NCBI RefSeq assembly: GCF_002224365.1
Contig: NZ_CP022437.1
Location: 2,170,001 to 2,234,000 of the forward strand
Direction: 5' to 3'
Source: Virgibacillus necropolis
GTDB taxonomy: Bacteria > Bacillota > Bacilli > Bacillales > Amphibacillaceae
DNA: 64,000 nucleotides
In this document: positions 42,671-50,530 of the stretch, one piece after another
Layout of the letters: the number at the start of each line of letters is the position of its first letter
Numbering within the stretch: the first letter of the stretch is position 1
Notes under the pieces: model-generated
Told to the model about the DNA's origin: nothing
Databases searched by the model: none
The model's input: only the letters and a program-made list of their open reading frames with translations
Program-made: the position numbers and the translations under genes

Positions 42671-43012
42671 TAAGAGTCTTGCATGCTGCCAAAACTGACA
42701 TACCATTTCTGTTATAAGTATCTGTTTTAGCAAACTAATTCAATTTACATAAGAACCTCAATTTATTTCTTGGTGTCATTAGGTTAATGCCTATTTATGT
42801 TGGGACTCAGTACATTTAAAAGGACTATGCATATTATGGACTGAATGACGTTACATGCCTATGAATAATAACAATTGGTACAATCCGAATCTTTATTAAA
42901 CGCTTTTCATCTCTTAGGAGTATTTTATAACGGCTTTATTAAAAAAATTGAGTGCTAGGATTTCGTTAATCTTAGCGCTTTTAATTTTAAATAAAATTGG
43001 GTGATTAAGATA
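42671..43012 (+). other. intergenic region with a hairpin
   Basis: No gene supported. A terminator-like stem (AAAATTGAGTGCTAGGATT / AATCTTAGCGCTTTTAATTTT, 42944-42989) lies near its right end. The rest is AT-rich, without repeat modules that I can see. Confidence 0.5.
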
Positions 43013-43356
43013 ATGAAGAAATCTTCCGTTTATAAAGAACTTATATATCGCTATATGAATCTAGGGTTATTACGAAAAGTAATGAGAAAAAAACAGTAAT
43101 AAAGGAAACCAAGGAACTTTATTCGATTGGTTCCAAGAAATATACTAAAAAACGTTATACCATGCACAAAAAGATTTTAAATATGATTGAGAAGACAGGC
43201 TCTACGCCAAAGCAAGGGGAAAAACCCTTAGCCATTTTAATCGGTGGCGGTACTGCATCGGGTAAGACAACTATACGAAAAGCAATTATTGAGAAGGAAC
43301 TTATTGAAAGGCAAATACGGGCTGCAACAGTAGATCCTGATAACATTAAGGAATAC
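43013..43356 (+). pseudogene. zeta-toxin-like P-loop kinase, frameshifted and cut by an IS110 end
   Basis: ATG 43013 (GGGTGATTAAGATA upstream) starts KKSSVYKELIYRYMN. A shift near 43060 leads to the frame with ELYSIGSKKYTKKRYTMHKK, then AILIGGGTASGKTTIRKAII, a Walker A motif in the zeta-toxin style, and AATVDPDNIKEY. Exactly after that the IS110 non-coding end begins (43355), so the C-terminal half is lost. Zeta-type kinases phosphorylate UDP-N-acetylglucosamine or related substrates. No antitoxin gene is visible next to it. Confidence 0.75.
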
Positions 43357-43563
43357 ATCACTTGTAGTGTCATAGCTTCGCTTGTTATACGGGATCATGT
43401 CCCAACCAGCCTCAAACATGTTTCTACAAGGAGGGGGTGGACAGTATAACGGACGGGATCAGTGTCCCACGGGCGCAAACGTCCTACCCCGACTACCTTA
43501 GGCATAAAACCTATTAAAAATAGGTCAACCAGAATGACTGGCTGACCTTATAATACGATCGGG
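43355..43563 (-). mobile_element. solo IS110 non-coding end, copy 2
   Basis: About 90 percent identical by eye to 4199-4407, in the same orientation, but without any transposase. It starts at ACATCACTTGTAG inside the kinase gene and ends in TTATAATACGATCGGGCGC, directly in a repeat copy. The hairpins and the CGGGCGC word are kept. The gene loss and missing transposase suggest a deletion or one-ended recombination. Confidence 0.75.
43451..43484. ncRNA. candidate bridge-RNA guide loop of IS110 copy 2
   Basis: GGAC (43451-43454) / GTCC (43481-43484) enclose GGGATcagtgTCCC and CGGGCGC (43470-43476). Compared with copy 1 the differences cluster in this loop: CAGTG for CAAG, and AAA for GAG after CGGGCGC. 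Expression is not shown. Confidence 0.35.
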
Positions 43564-43592
43564 CGCATTTGCGGAATAAGTAAAGCGCTCTC
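43553..43592 (+). repeat. module A at the IS110 junction
   Basis: ACGATCGGGCGCATTTGCGG then AATAAGTAAAGCGCTC. GGGCGC and GCGCTC can pair. A 35-codon frame at 43613-43720 follows and is not called. Confidence 0.8.
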
Positions 43593-43743
43593 AAAACAAC
43601 GTCAGTTAAGATATGCGTCTAGATGAAGCCTATGTGTATCAGAAAATGCGTAAAGGTCAAGTCTTGAAAAAGAACGTGGGTTCCTTTATGTTTGTAATTA
43701 GACACCTTATTATGAATTAAATTCTTTTGAGAGTAGGTATAAA

Positions 43744-44379
43744 GTGAAGATTGACACACCCAAGATCCCTGAAAATCTAACGGAGAGAAAATTTACAGAT
43801 ATTTATTACGAAGAAGATCCAGAATTTGAAGTGAGCCTCGTTACAGATTCTCAATTTGATAACGAGTCTATAGATCGATTACGACTTTATCAAACGGTTA
43901 TCAAAAACTGCAACTTTGTTAATACTGACTTTAGCCGAATTGATCTTACCGATGTGCGCTTTGAGAATTGTGATTTATCCAATGCTAATTTGGGTAATGC
44001 CTCCATGAATCGTATTGAGTTTTATAATTGCAAGTTGTTAGGCAGCAACCTAACAGAATCATACATTGGGAATACAAGGTTTGAGAAGTCGATTCTAAAT
44101 ATGGTGATGTTCGGGAATTCAAAATTTGAAAAAGTAACTTTTGATGATGCTTCATTAGAAAGTGCTGATCTGTATGATTGTAAGCTCAAGAAAGTTGAGT
44201 TCCTTTCCTGCAATATCAATGATGCAAGGTTTGAAGAGACATCATTAAAGGGCATTGATATAAGTTCATCAAACTTTGATTCTTTGATTGTATCCATTGA
44301 AAACTTAAAGGGCTGCAAAGTGTCAACGTTTCAAGCCATTCAGTTTGCCTCTTTGTTAGGATTAAAAATTCAGGACTAA
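43744..44379 (+). CDS. pentapeptide-repeat protein, 211 aa
   Basis: GTG start behind GAGAGTAGGTATAAA. From about residue 48 to 180 the sequence follows the five-residue pattern with F or L in the centre: CNFVNTDFSRIDLTDVRFEN, NCDLSNANLGNASMNRIEF, ESADLYDCKLKKVEFLSCNI. This builds a right-handed square beta-helix. Qnr, McbG and AlbG use such a helix to mimic DNA and protect gyrase, but many members have other roles. The C-terminal helix (TFQAIQFASLLGL) resembles the dimerisation end of Qnr-type proteins. Confidence 0.85.
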   Translation: MKIDTPKIPENLTERKFTDIYYEEDPEFEVSLVTDSQFDNESIDRLRLYQTVIKNCNFVNTDFSRIDLTDVRFENCDLSNANLGNASMNRIEFYNCKLLGSNLTESYIGNTRFEKSILNMVMFGNSKFEKVTFDDASLESADLYDCKLKKVEFLSCNINDARFEETSLKGIDISSSNFDSLIVSIENLKGCKVSTFQAIQFASLLGLKIQD

Positions 44380-44403
44380 ATAAATTAATTATCGAGTATT
44401 TTA

Positions 44404-44450
44404 ATTGAATAAAAGTTGCACCAGAATAGGGCCAAATTGTTGAATAAATG
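44404..44450 (+). repeat. intergenic repeat, partial A plus B
   Basis: AATTGAATAAAAGTTGCACC, then GAATAGGGCCAAATTGTTGA ending ATAAATG. It matches 55114-55167 nearly base for base (GAATAAAAGTTG, CCAGAATnGGGCCA). Confidence 0.75.
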
Positions 44451-44464
44451 AGAGGTTGAAATAG

Positions 44465-45097
44465 ATGACGACTTATCAAGTCATTGATTTAGAAAGTTTT
44501 CCAAGAAGAAACTATTATGAGTATTTTATGGCGACAGACACAACGTTTGAAATGACACTAAAAATTGATGTTACTCGAGCAGTTAAAAAATGCAAAGACG
44601 AATCTATAAGTTTTTATGCTTACTCGATTTTTAATTTGACTAAATCGGTTAACAAGATTCCGAATATGAGGTATGCCCACATAGATAAGGAATTAGTAGA
44701 ATGGCAAGAATTAGTGCCAACGTTTACGAACTTTAATCAAGAAACAGAGTTATTTTATAGTTTATGGTTGGAAGGATTAACAGATTATAAATCAGTTGAC
44801 CGTGAGTACAAAAAGCTTATAAAAGACTATGCAAACACAACAGATATCGCACCAATGGGAGATGTTCCACCAAATGTGGTGAATATTTCATCAATTCCTT
44901 GGATGCATTTTGAACATTTTTCATCTCATCCAGGAGCTATCAAAAATAATTTAACACCAATGATTACCATTGGAAAGTACGAAAAAGTTGGTTCTCAGTT
45001 GCTAATGCCAGTAAATATTAAGGTTCATCATGCAACAGTAGATGCCTATCATGTGTCGCTTTTTTTTGAAATACTGCAACGTGAAATGAACCGTTAA
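44465..45097 (+). CDS. chloramphenicol acetyltransferase-like protein (type A fold), 210 aa
   Basis: ATG with GAGAGGTTGAAATAG upstream. Length and order fit CatA: FPRRNYYEYFMATDTTFEMT at the start, the RYAHIDKELVEWQELVPTFT core, SSIPWMHFEHFSS near 142, and VHHATVDAYHVSLFFE near 188 with the catalytic His. The usual motif is HHAVCDGFH; here Gly is Ala, while His and Asp remain. CAT transfers acetyl from acetyl-CoA to chloramphenicol, but chromosomal homologues of bacilli may have other acceptors. It stands next to the pentapeptide gene, each framed by repeats. Confidence 0.85.
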   Translation: MTTYQVIDLESFPRRNYYEYFMATDTTFEMTLKIDVTRAVKKCKDESISFYAYSIFNLTKSVNKIPNMRYAHIDKELVEWQELVPTFTNFNQETELFYSLWLEGLTDYKSVDREYKKLIKDYANTTDIAPMGDVPPNVVNISSIPWMHFEHFSSHPGAIKNNLTPMITIGKYEKVGSQLLMPVNIKVHHATVDAYHVSLFFEILQREMNR

Positions 45098-45230
45098 TTT
45101 TTAGGAGAAATAGGGCTATAAGGCAAGCAACGGGGGTGTGCTTCGCTATAATCGTTTTTATTAAAATATTCATTTTTCCGTTTTTCTTAGCTTAATGGCT
45201 ATGTGGCAGGACCCCATAACGAATTTCAAC

Positions 45231-45300
45231 AATAGGGTGCTTTTCCGGAGTAAGTGGATTTGCGCCTTTTTTGCATGATAAGAGCCATTTTGTAGAATAA
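45231..45300 (+). repeat. intergenic repeat, A plus B
   Basis: AATAGGGTGCTTTTCCGGAG, TTTGCGCCTTTTTTGC (the pairing arm with a T-run), then GAGCCATTTTGTAGAATAA. A clear case where module A is a terminator. A promoter module follows. Confidence 0.8.
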
Positions 45301-45315
45301 CTCATTTAAAAGTAA

Positions 45316-45345
45316 ATGGATATTTATGTTAAAATAGATGTAGAT
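45316..45345 (+). promoter_or_regulatory. extended -10 promoter module
   Basis: TGGATATTTATGTTAAAATA followed by GATGTAGATT, with TGTTAAAAT as extended -10, 15 bp behind module B and upstream of the small gene at 45451. Confidence 0.55.
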
Positions 45346-45450
45346 TGTGAAGGGATTTACTTGTGTATTAAGGGTGAAGGATAAAATGTTATATCAGTAG
45401 CGGGATTTTAAACAAAAAAATCGAAGTAAGTAGCTTGGGGGGATTTATCA

Positions 45451-45639
45451 ATGAGTAAGAGTAGATGGTATATAGTACCTTTCATATTTTTAGGTTCCAT
45501 ATTTGTTTCTGGTGGAATGTTATTAAAAGGCGCTTTTGAATACTCACCAACTGTTGGATGGATTGGAGGATTTGTTTTCTTTTTACTTGCTTCATATTTA
45601 GCTACAAAAGCTAACAGAGATAGTAAAGAGTCAACTTAA
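45451..45639 (+). CDS. small membrane protein, 62 aa
   Basis: ATG behind TTGGGGGGATTTATCA. Two helices (residues 6-26 and 33-50) around a short loop with EYSPTVGWIGG, and a charged tail (KANRDSKEST). No family recognised. A repeat-derived terminator begins 13 bp after the stop, so this is a unit of promoter, gene and terminator of about 350 bp. Confidence 0.65.
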   Translation: MSKSRWYIVPFIFLGSIFVSGGMLLKGAFEYSPTVGWIGGFVFFLLASYLATKANRDSKEST

Positions 45640-45654
45640 TGCCTTTGATCAACT

Positions 45655-45714
45655 AAAGGGCGCAGTAATCGAATAAGAGTGCGCCCTTCTGAATCGAATC
45701 ATTTTGCAGAATAC
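45655..45714 (+). repeat. intergenic repeat with perfect hairpin
   Basis: AAGGGCGCA (45656-45664) pairs exactly with TGCGCCCTT (45680-45688), with AGTAATCGAATAAGAG as the loop. Then a B remnant TCATTTTGCAGAAT. It shows best that module A is an intrinsic-terminator stem with GAATAA in its loop. Confidence 0.8.
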
Positions 45715-45737
45715 CGTAGAAAAAAGGTGCTGGTTAT

Positions 45738-46024
45738 ATGCTAAGTCTAGTTGTCCTGACAATAATTTTTATTTTTTTATTATTGTAATTATCTTTCTCT
45801 CATTCATTTCAAAACGAATTGAAAAGAGAGTGCTTTTTCCAATAGCGTTTACCTTTATCAGTATTGTCTTGTTTTTTATCAGTTTTATTATTGGAAGATG
45901 GGAAGGAATGGGAATGGGAGCAGTAAGTATCTCGCTGTTTGTAGCATCTATCATTGCCCTGATCGCTATTGTATTGTTATATAAAATAGGTCCTAACAGC
46001 TCTAAAAATCATCATCAATACTAA
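45738..46024 (+). pseudogene. YesK-like membrane protein, frameshifted
   Basis: ATG 45738 starts LSLVVLTIIFIF; after the T-run ATTTTTATTTTTTTATT near 45775 the frame must change to reach IIVIIFLSFISKRIEKRVLF. The rest has FISIVLFFISFIIGRWEGMG and a last helix, ending TAA 46024. The WEGMG word links it to the YesK-like gene at 9621. A single base in the T-run would restore about 95 residues, so a sequencing error is possible. Confidence 0.65.
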
Positions 46025-46084
46025 GACAGTAACTTCCGTTACGGGCTCGAAAGTTGAATAAGGGTGTAGAGACGGTGAAGAAGA

Positions 46085-46283
46085 ATGAATAATAAAAACC
46101 TTTGTTTTATTATTGATTGTGCTTGGAATAAATACTCTGAGGTATGGGACTTATCTTTTAGAAGGATCTACAAGTATTTATTATTTGATACTTTTTGCTT
46201 TGAATTTATTTGCTTTGATTATAGTCGTCATTTCAAAAACTAAAATGAAAACAAAACAATTGATTCGCAGAGTGATTAAGTAA
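46085..46283 (+). pseudogene. small two-helix membrane protein, frameshifted
   Basis: ATG 46085 begins NNK and then needs a shift in AATAAAAACC near 46095 to read TFVLLLIVLGINTLRYGTYL, a second helix LILFALNLFALIIVVI, and the tail KTKMKTKQLIRRVIK, ending TAA 46283. One A fewer would give a normal 65-residue protein. Family not recognised. Confidence 0.55.
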
Positions 46284-46298
46284 AGTCGACTCTTCTGT

Positions 46299-46357
46299 AA
46301 TCGGGCGCGCTAATCGAATAGTGCGTCCTTCTTAAACGGGCCATTTAACTGAATAAC
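46299..46357 (+). repeat. intergenic repeat, A plus B
   Basis: AATCGGGCGCGCTAATCGAA, TAGTGCGTCCTTCTT as the pairing arm, then AACGGGCCATTTAACTGAAT ending AA. Among the most complete copies. Confidence 0.8.
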
Positions 46358-46430
46358 TTATTGTGTAGTAAATAACAGAAATTTGAAAAAAGTTATCAAA
46401 TAAAGAAAATAAAGAATGGGTTGTGTTTAA

Positions 46431-46718
46431 ATGCCAACTTGCCAAAATTGTGGTAAAAAGTGGACTTGGAAGCAAACGATTAAAACAATCTTTAGATTAA
46501 AATGCCCTCATTGTGGTAAAAAACAATATGAATCGGCATCATCAAGAGTTAGAAGTGGTGTATTTATGCTCATTCCGTTAATATTTTTGCCTATTAATGC
46601 TTGGTTTGGATTCACAGTAGGTACAGCATTTGTTCTTGCTGTCGTTTTGTGTTTTATAATATTCGGTTTATATCCATTTATTTTAAAGTTATCTAATGAA
46701 CAAGAACCCTACTGGTAA
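46431..46718 (+). CDS. cxxc_20_cxxc-type zinc-ribbon membrane protein, 95 aa
   Basis: ATG 46431 without a strong site (GAATGGGTTGTG upstream). CQNC at residues 4-7 and CPHC at 25-28 frame the basic segment KKWTWKQTIKTIFRLK, the family signature. Two helices follow (about 42-58 and 61-85). Probably a zinc ribbon on the cytosolic side of the membrane. Function unknown. Paralogue of the gene at 4488. Confidence 0.75.
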   Translation: MPTCQNCGKKWTWKQTIKTIFRLKCPHCGKKQYESASSRVRSGVFMLIPLIFLPINAWFGFTVGTAFVLAVVLCFIIFGLYPFILKLSNEQEPYW

Positions 46719-46756
46719 ACTTCAATCTGACATTTCAACGAACGGGCCAGATTTCG

Positions 46757-47057
46757 GAATAAGGCTTATTAAATTAACTGGGAGGATAGCTGGCTATAAG
46801 ATGTTGATTTTATTTAGTTGAAGTAAAATAGGATGGTGTGATTAAACATGACCAAAAAACATAGTAAGCTAGGGAAGGTAATTGGTTGGTTAGGTTTTCT
46901 GTTTTTTATATCAGGATTATTATTTTTTAGTGAAAGTGGTGTGATGGCAGAAGATATTCCAGAAGTCTTCTATCCTCTTGCCTTACCATCAATCATAATA
47001 GGGATAATTCTACTCGTTATTTCTAATTTCTTTAAAAAGAAAAAATAGTTCCAGAAT
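46757..47057 (+). repeat. copy 2 of the duplicated 300-bp gene cassette
   Basis: Nearly identical to 3112-3411. Both ends lie in module B copies: CCAGATTTCGGAATAAGG on the left (46747-46764) and TTCCAGAATCGGGCCATTT on the right. This copy has an intact gene. Confidence 0.9.
46848..47048 (+). CDS. small membrane protein, 66 aa (intact copy of the duplicated cassette)
   Basis: ATG 46848 with GGATGGTGTGATTAAAC upstream. Basic start (TKKHSKLGKVIG), helix 1 (WLGFLFFISGLLFF), an outside loop with EDIPEVFYPLAL, helix 2 (PSIIIGIILLVISNFF) and a KKKK end. Family not recognised. The preceding 85 bp, conserved with the other copy, should contain its promoter (TGTTGATTTTATTTAGTTGA, 46801-46820, is part of it). 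Confidence 0.7.
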   Translation: MTKKHSKLGKVIGWLGFLFFISGLLFFSESGVMAEDIPEVFYPLALPSIIIGIILLVISNFFKKKK

Positions 47058-47078
47058 CGGGCCATTTAACGAAATAAG
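47055..47078 (+). repeat. module B
   Basis: AATCGGGCCATTTAACGAAA followed by TAAG, directly behind the duplicated cassette. Confidence 0.7.
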
Positions 47079-47252
47079 ACTTCCTGACGCTCCTATAGAT
47101 TTGAAACAAAATTTTATTGTTGCGAACCTAAACGATAGATGAGATTCTGTTGGAAAGAAAAAAGTGGTAAAACGCTAAAAATATGTAGTTAGAGATTCGA
47201 TTTTTTCTATTGATAGAGTAATTATTAGGGCTTTGAAAAGGTGGCGTTCAGT

Positions 47253-48158
47253 TTGAATTTACAACAATTAAAGTATGCATTAGAAGTAGCAAGTAAGGGA
47301 TCTATGAATGAAGCAGCAAAAAGTTTGTTCATCTCCCAGCCAAGTTTGTCGAATGCGATTAAGGAATTAGAGAAGGAAATTAAAATCACTCTATTCATTA
47401 GAACGAATAGAGGAGTTACTATTACTAATGAAGGGGCTGAGTTTCTAGGTTATGCGAGACAGGTATTACAGCAGTTTAACATGCTTGAAGAAAAATACAT
47501 AAGTGAAAAAACAGCTAAGCAGCATTTTTGTATTTCAACCCAGCATTATACTTTTGCAGCAAATGCTTTTGTGGAACTTGTAAAAGAGTTTGGGGAGTCT
47601 GAATATGAGTTTACCCTTCGTGAAACGAAAACTTATGAAATCATTGAAGATGTAAAGAATTTACGAAGTGAGTTAGGGATTATCTATCTAAGTAATTATA
47701 ATGAATCCGTATTATTAAAACTGTTAAGAGAAAGAAATATAACCTTTTCACAACTATTTACTGCAAGACCTCATGTATTTATTCGTAAAAAACATCCATT
47801 AGCCGACAATGAAGCTATTAATTTGAATGAATTAGATGACTATCCATGCCTTTCTTTTGAGCAAGGAGAATACAATTCTTTTTACTTTTCTGAAGAAATT
47901 CTAAGCACAAGAAGTGTAAAGAAAAGTATTAAAGTAAGTGACAGGGCAGCTATTGTTAATTTCATGATTGGTCTCAATGGTTATACCATTTCTTCAGGGG
48001 TTTTCCCTAAATATCTTCATGGAGATGAAATTATTGCAGTTCCTCTTAATGTAGATGAAGTCATACGTGTTGGAACAATTAAGCATAGCGATGTCACATT
48101 AACGAGACTTGGTGAAATATATTTGGATGCATTGAAAAGATTTGCACAAGAATTATAA
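47253..48158 (+). CDS. LysR-family transcriptional regulator, 301 aa
   Basis: TTG 47253 behind AAAAGGTGGCGTTCAG gives the usual start NLQQLKYALEVASKGS. Helix-turn-helix at residues 15-45 (MNEAAKSLFISQPSLSNAIK), linker helix to about 85, then the periplasmic-binding-like sensor domain (residues 92-295). It lies 141 bp upstream of a LysE-type exporter in the same direction, with a strong terminator between. It may control the exporter, but the signal is unknown. Confidence 0.88.
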   Translation: MNLQQLKYALEVASKGSMNEAAKSLFISQPSLSNAIKELEKEIKITLFIRTNRGVTITNEGAEFLGYARQVLQQFNMLEEKYISEKTAKQHFCISTQHYTFAANAFVELVKEFGESEYEFTLRETKTYEIIEDVKNLRSELGIIYLSNYNESVLLKLLRERNITFSQLFTARPHVFIRKKHPLADNEAINLNELDDYPCLSFEQGEYNSFYFSEEILSTRSVKKSIKVSDRAAIVNFMIGLNGYTISSGVFPKYLHGDEIIAVPLNVDEVIRVGTIKHSDVTLTRLGEIYLDALKRFAQEL

Positions 48159-48178
48159 CTAAAGATGGACAAATAATA

Positions 48179-48209
48179 AGCCTGATATAGTTATTAACTA
48201 TATCAGGCT
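48179..48209. terminator. strong hairpin behind the LysR gene
   Basis: AGCCTGATATAGTT / AACTATATCAGGCT, a perfect 14-bp stem with a three-base loop, then AT-rich DNA. Confidence 0.8.
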
Positions 48210-48299
48210 ATATATATTTGGTATTATGCTATATCCAAAAAACCTACTACAATTATGAATGATTATAATCATTCAGATGAGAGTGGAGTGAATTTTGAT

Positions 48300-48887
48300 A
48301 TGGGTGTTCAAGTATTATTTTCATTTGTTATATACGTAATAATAAATGCCTTTACACCAGGACCAGGTAATATTTTAGCATTAAATACAATGGCGAATTA
48401 TGGATGGAAAAGAGGAAAAACTTTATTCTTAGGGATCTTTACTGGTTATTTTTTTGTGCAAGCATTATGTGCCCTATTTATTATTGGGTTAGAAAACTTA
48501 ATAAATCCAATAATGACTGTCCTTACATATGTAGGAGTAATATATATATTGTGGCTTGCATATCAGATTGCTATTAGTAAGCCTGAAAATAAAACATCCG
48601 AGAAACAGCCCTCTTTTTGGATTGGTTTTGTTCTACAAATTGTTAATGTAAAGATATTTTTATTTGGGATTACCTCTCTAACAGGATATGTTATGCCTTA
48701 TTATTCATCGCTGGGTTTGCTTTTATTTTTTGAAATGATCATTGCTGCAATAGGTTCGCTTGCGACCCTGACTTGGATATTTTTCGGTGGATTATTCCAA
48801 AAAACATATTTCAAACATTTTCGAGTAATAAATATTATATTGGCGTTATTACTTTTGCAATGTGCAGTTGTACTTTTACTACAGTAA
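48300..48887 (+). CDS. LysE-family amino-acid exporter, 195 aa
   Basis: ATG 48300 behind GAGAGTGGAGTGAATTTTGA; an earlier in-frame ATG at 48255 would add 15 polar residues. Six helices and the LysE signature FTPGPGNILALNTMANYGWK near the N-terminus, then SFWIGFVLQIVNVKIFLFGI. Family members export lysine, threonine, homoserine lactones or cysteine metabolites. The LysR gene upstream is a likely regulator. Confidence 0.88.
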   Translation: MGVQVLFSFVIYVIINAFTPGPGNILALNTMANYGWKRGKTLFLGIFTGYFFVQALCALFIIGLENLINPIMTVLTYVGVIYILWLAYQIAISKPENKTSEKQPSFWIGFVLQIVNVKIFLFGITSLTGYVMPYYSSLGLLLFFEMIIAAIGSLATLTWIFFGGLFQKTYFKHFRVINIILALLLLQCAVVLLLQ

Positions 48888-48999
48888 AGAAAAAATTAGA
48901 AAGTGAAGATACATTGCTACCTACTAAGAACCAAGATATTGCACTTATGCTAATGGGGCGTTAGTTCAACAAGAAAAGTAGTTAAGATCTTCAACAATA

Positions 49000-49067
49000 C
49001 GATCGGGCGATTATCTGGAATTGATTAGCGTCCAATCTTGAAGAAAAGGGCCATTTAATTGAATAAT
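49000..49067 (+). repeat. intergenic repeat, A plus B
   Basis: TACGATCGGGCGATTATCTG, TTAGCGTCCAATCTTG, then AAAAGGGCCATTTAATTGAA ending TAA. A promoter module (49084) follows at 16 bp. Confidence 0.8.
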
Positions 49068-49083
49068 GCTCCCATAAAAAACT

Positions 49084-49112
49084 GGTTATTTATGTTAAAG
49101 TAAATATAGAGA
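49084..49112 (+). promoter_or_regulatory. extended -10 promoter module
   Basis: GGTTATTTATGTTAAAGTAA followed by ATATAGAGA; TGTTAAAGT is the -10 variant. The same distance from module B as at 45316. Confidence 0.5.
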
Positions 49113-49272
49113 TTGTGAAAGATTGCCTTAAGCTAACGCAACAGGTTAGTTCAGGGGTGTTTTAGAAAAGATATGTTGATGGCACGGCAGTATAGTATAT
49201 GAATCATATTTATCTAAATCATACTGCGATACTTTATAATTATGTTATATGTTATTAGAAAGGATAATAGGC

Positions 49273-50440
49273 ATGATGACTGTAAAGGATTTATTGCAGT
49301 TGCCAGTTACAAAAGATTTTTCGGTTGTAGCAGGTGGCGATGGATTAAATAAAACAATCCAAAGTGTTGAAATTTTAGACTTTGAATTTACGGAAGGTAT
49401 TCAGCAAGTGAGAGAAACTTCCTTCAGCCCTTATAGCATTGCACTAAGCAGCTTATTATTTGCTAACCAAAAGCCAGAACGTTTAATCGACACGATTAAA
49501 AAGCTTATTGAATTAAAGGTAAGTGCCTTAGCCTATAAGCCAGTTATTTTTAAGGATTTACCTAGTGAGGTACTAATTTTTGCAAATGAGCAAGATTTCC
49601 CGATTTTACGTTTTGGTGGAGATGAATTTTTTGAGGATGTCATTTTTGAAGTGATGAATCATATTAACAAAAGGAACCATGCACTCTTCTTGGAAAATAA
49701 GATAAGATGTCTAATTGAAGAAGAGGTTTCAGCGGAACAAATTACAGTCCTTCTTACAACAAATGAATAAACCGTTTGACAAATATGTGTTTGTAGCGAA
49801 TATTCAAATGAAACAGTCCGAAGGCTCCCAATGGATGCATTCCTTTTTCCAGTTCGATTCCTTTTTAAAATCTGGCATAATTTGTACATATAATCAAAGC
49901 ATCTTCATCCTTTATACAGATAAATCCCAACAACAATTTGAAAAAATACTTAAGGAATGGATGAGGATATATACAATTCCAACAGATGCATTAACAATTG
50001 GTTATAGCCAAGTTCACCAGACAAAGACAGAACTTCATCTAGCTGTTAGAGAGGCTTATTATGCTTGTGTCATGGCTAAAATTGAACTAATGCCTATTTG
50101 TCATTATGAACAGCTTGCATCTGAACGATTGCTGATTGAGCTTTATCGAAAAGATTTAGAGTTTACAAACCATTATGTTGAAATATATTTAGGACCGCTT
50201 TTAGAAGAACAGGATTTACTGGATACTGCTGTGACATTTATACAGAAAAAAGGCAATGTGAAAGAAATAGCCGTCACACATTATTGTCATCCGAATACGA
50301 TTCGTTATCGTATGACGAAAATACGTCAATTAATCGAACCTTTTGGCAACGAGCTCATTTTTTATGAGCATTTATCTGCAGCAGTAAAATTGTATTTACT
50401 GCATCAAACAATTAAAGGAACAACGATTGTTTTGGAATGA
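49273..50440 (+). pseudogene. PucR-family regulator, frameshifted
   Basis: Starts at ATG 49273 with AGAAAGGATAATAGGC. The first frame, ending at 49770, holds the PucR N-terminal domain (MTVKDLLQLPVTKDFSVVAG). From about 49750 the other frame continues LQSFLQQMNKPFDKYVFVAN, a GGDEF-like middle part, and the C-terminal helix-turn-helix KEIAVTHYCHPNTIRYRMTK. Together they give a full protein of about 388 residues. One indel near TTACAACAAATGAATAAACC separates them. PucR proteins control purine or amine catabolism and transport. Confidence 0.85.
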
Positions 50441-50530
50441 GTCCAAAAATAAGCTGAAAAGTTTAGAATTGATATCAAATTATTTTGCCTCTTCTCGTGA
50501 TATCCTTGTGGATAGTAAGGAGGAGAAGAG

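Noticed and set aside
43613-43720. 35-codon ORF behind the solo IS110 end
   Set aside because: No binding site and no similarity to the missing half of the kinase that I can recognise.
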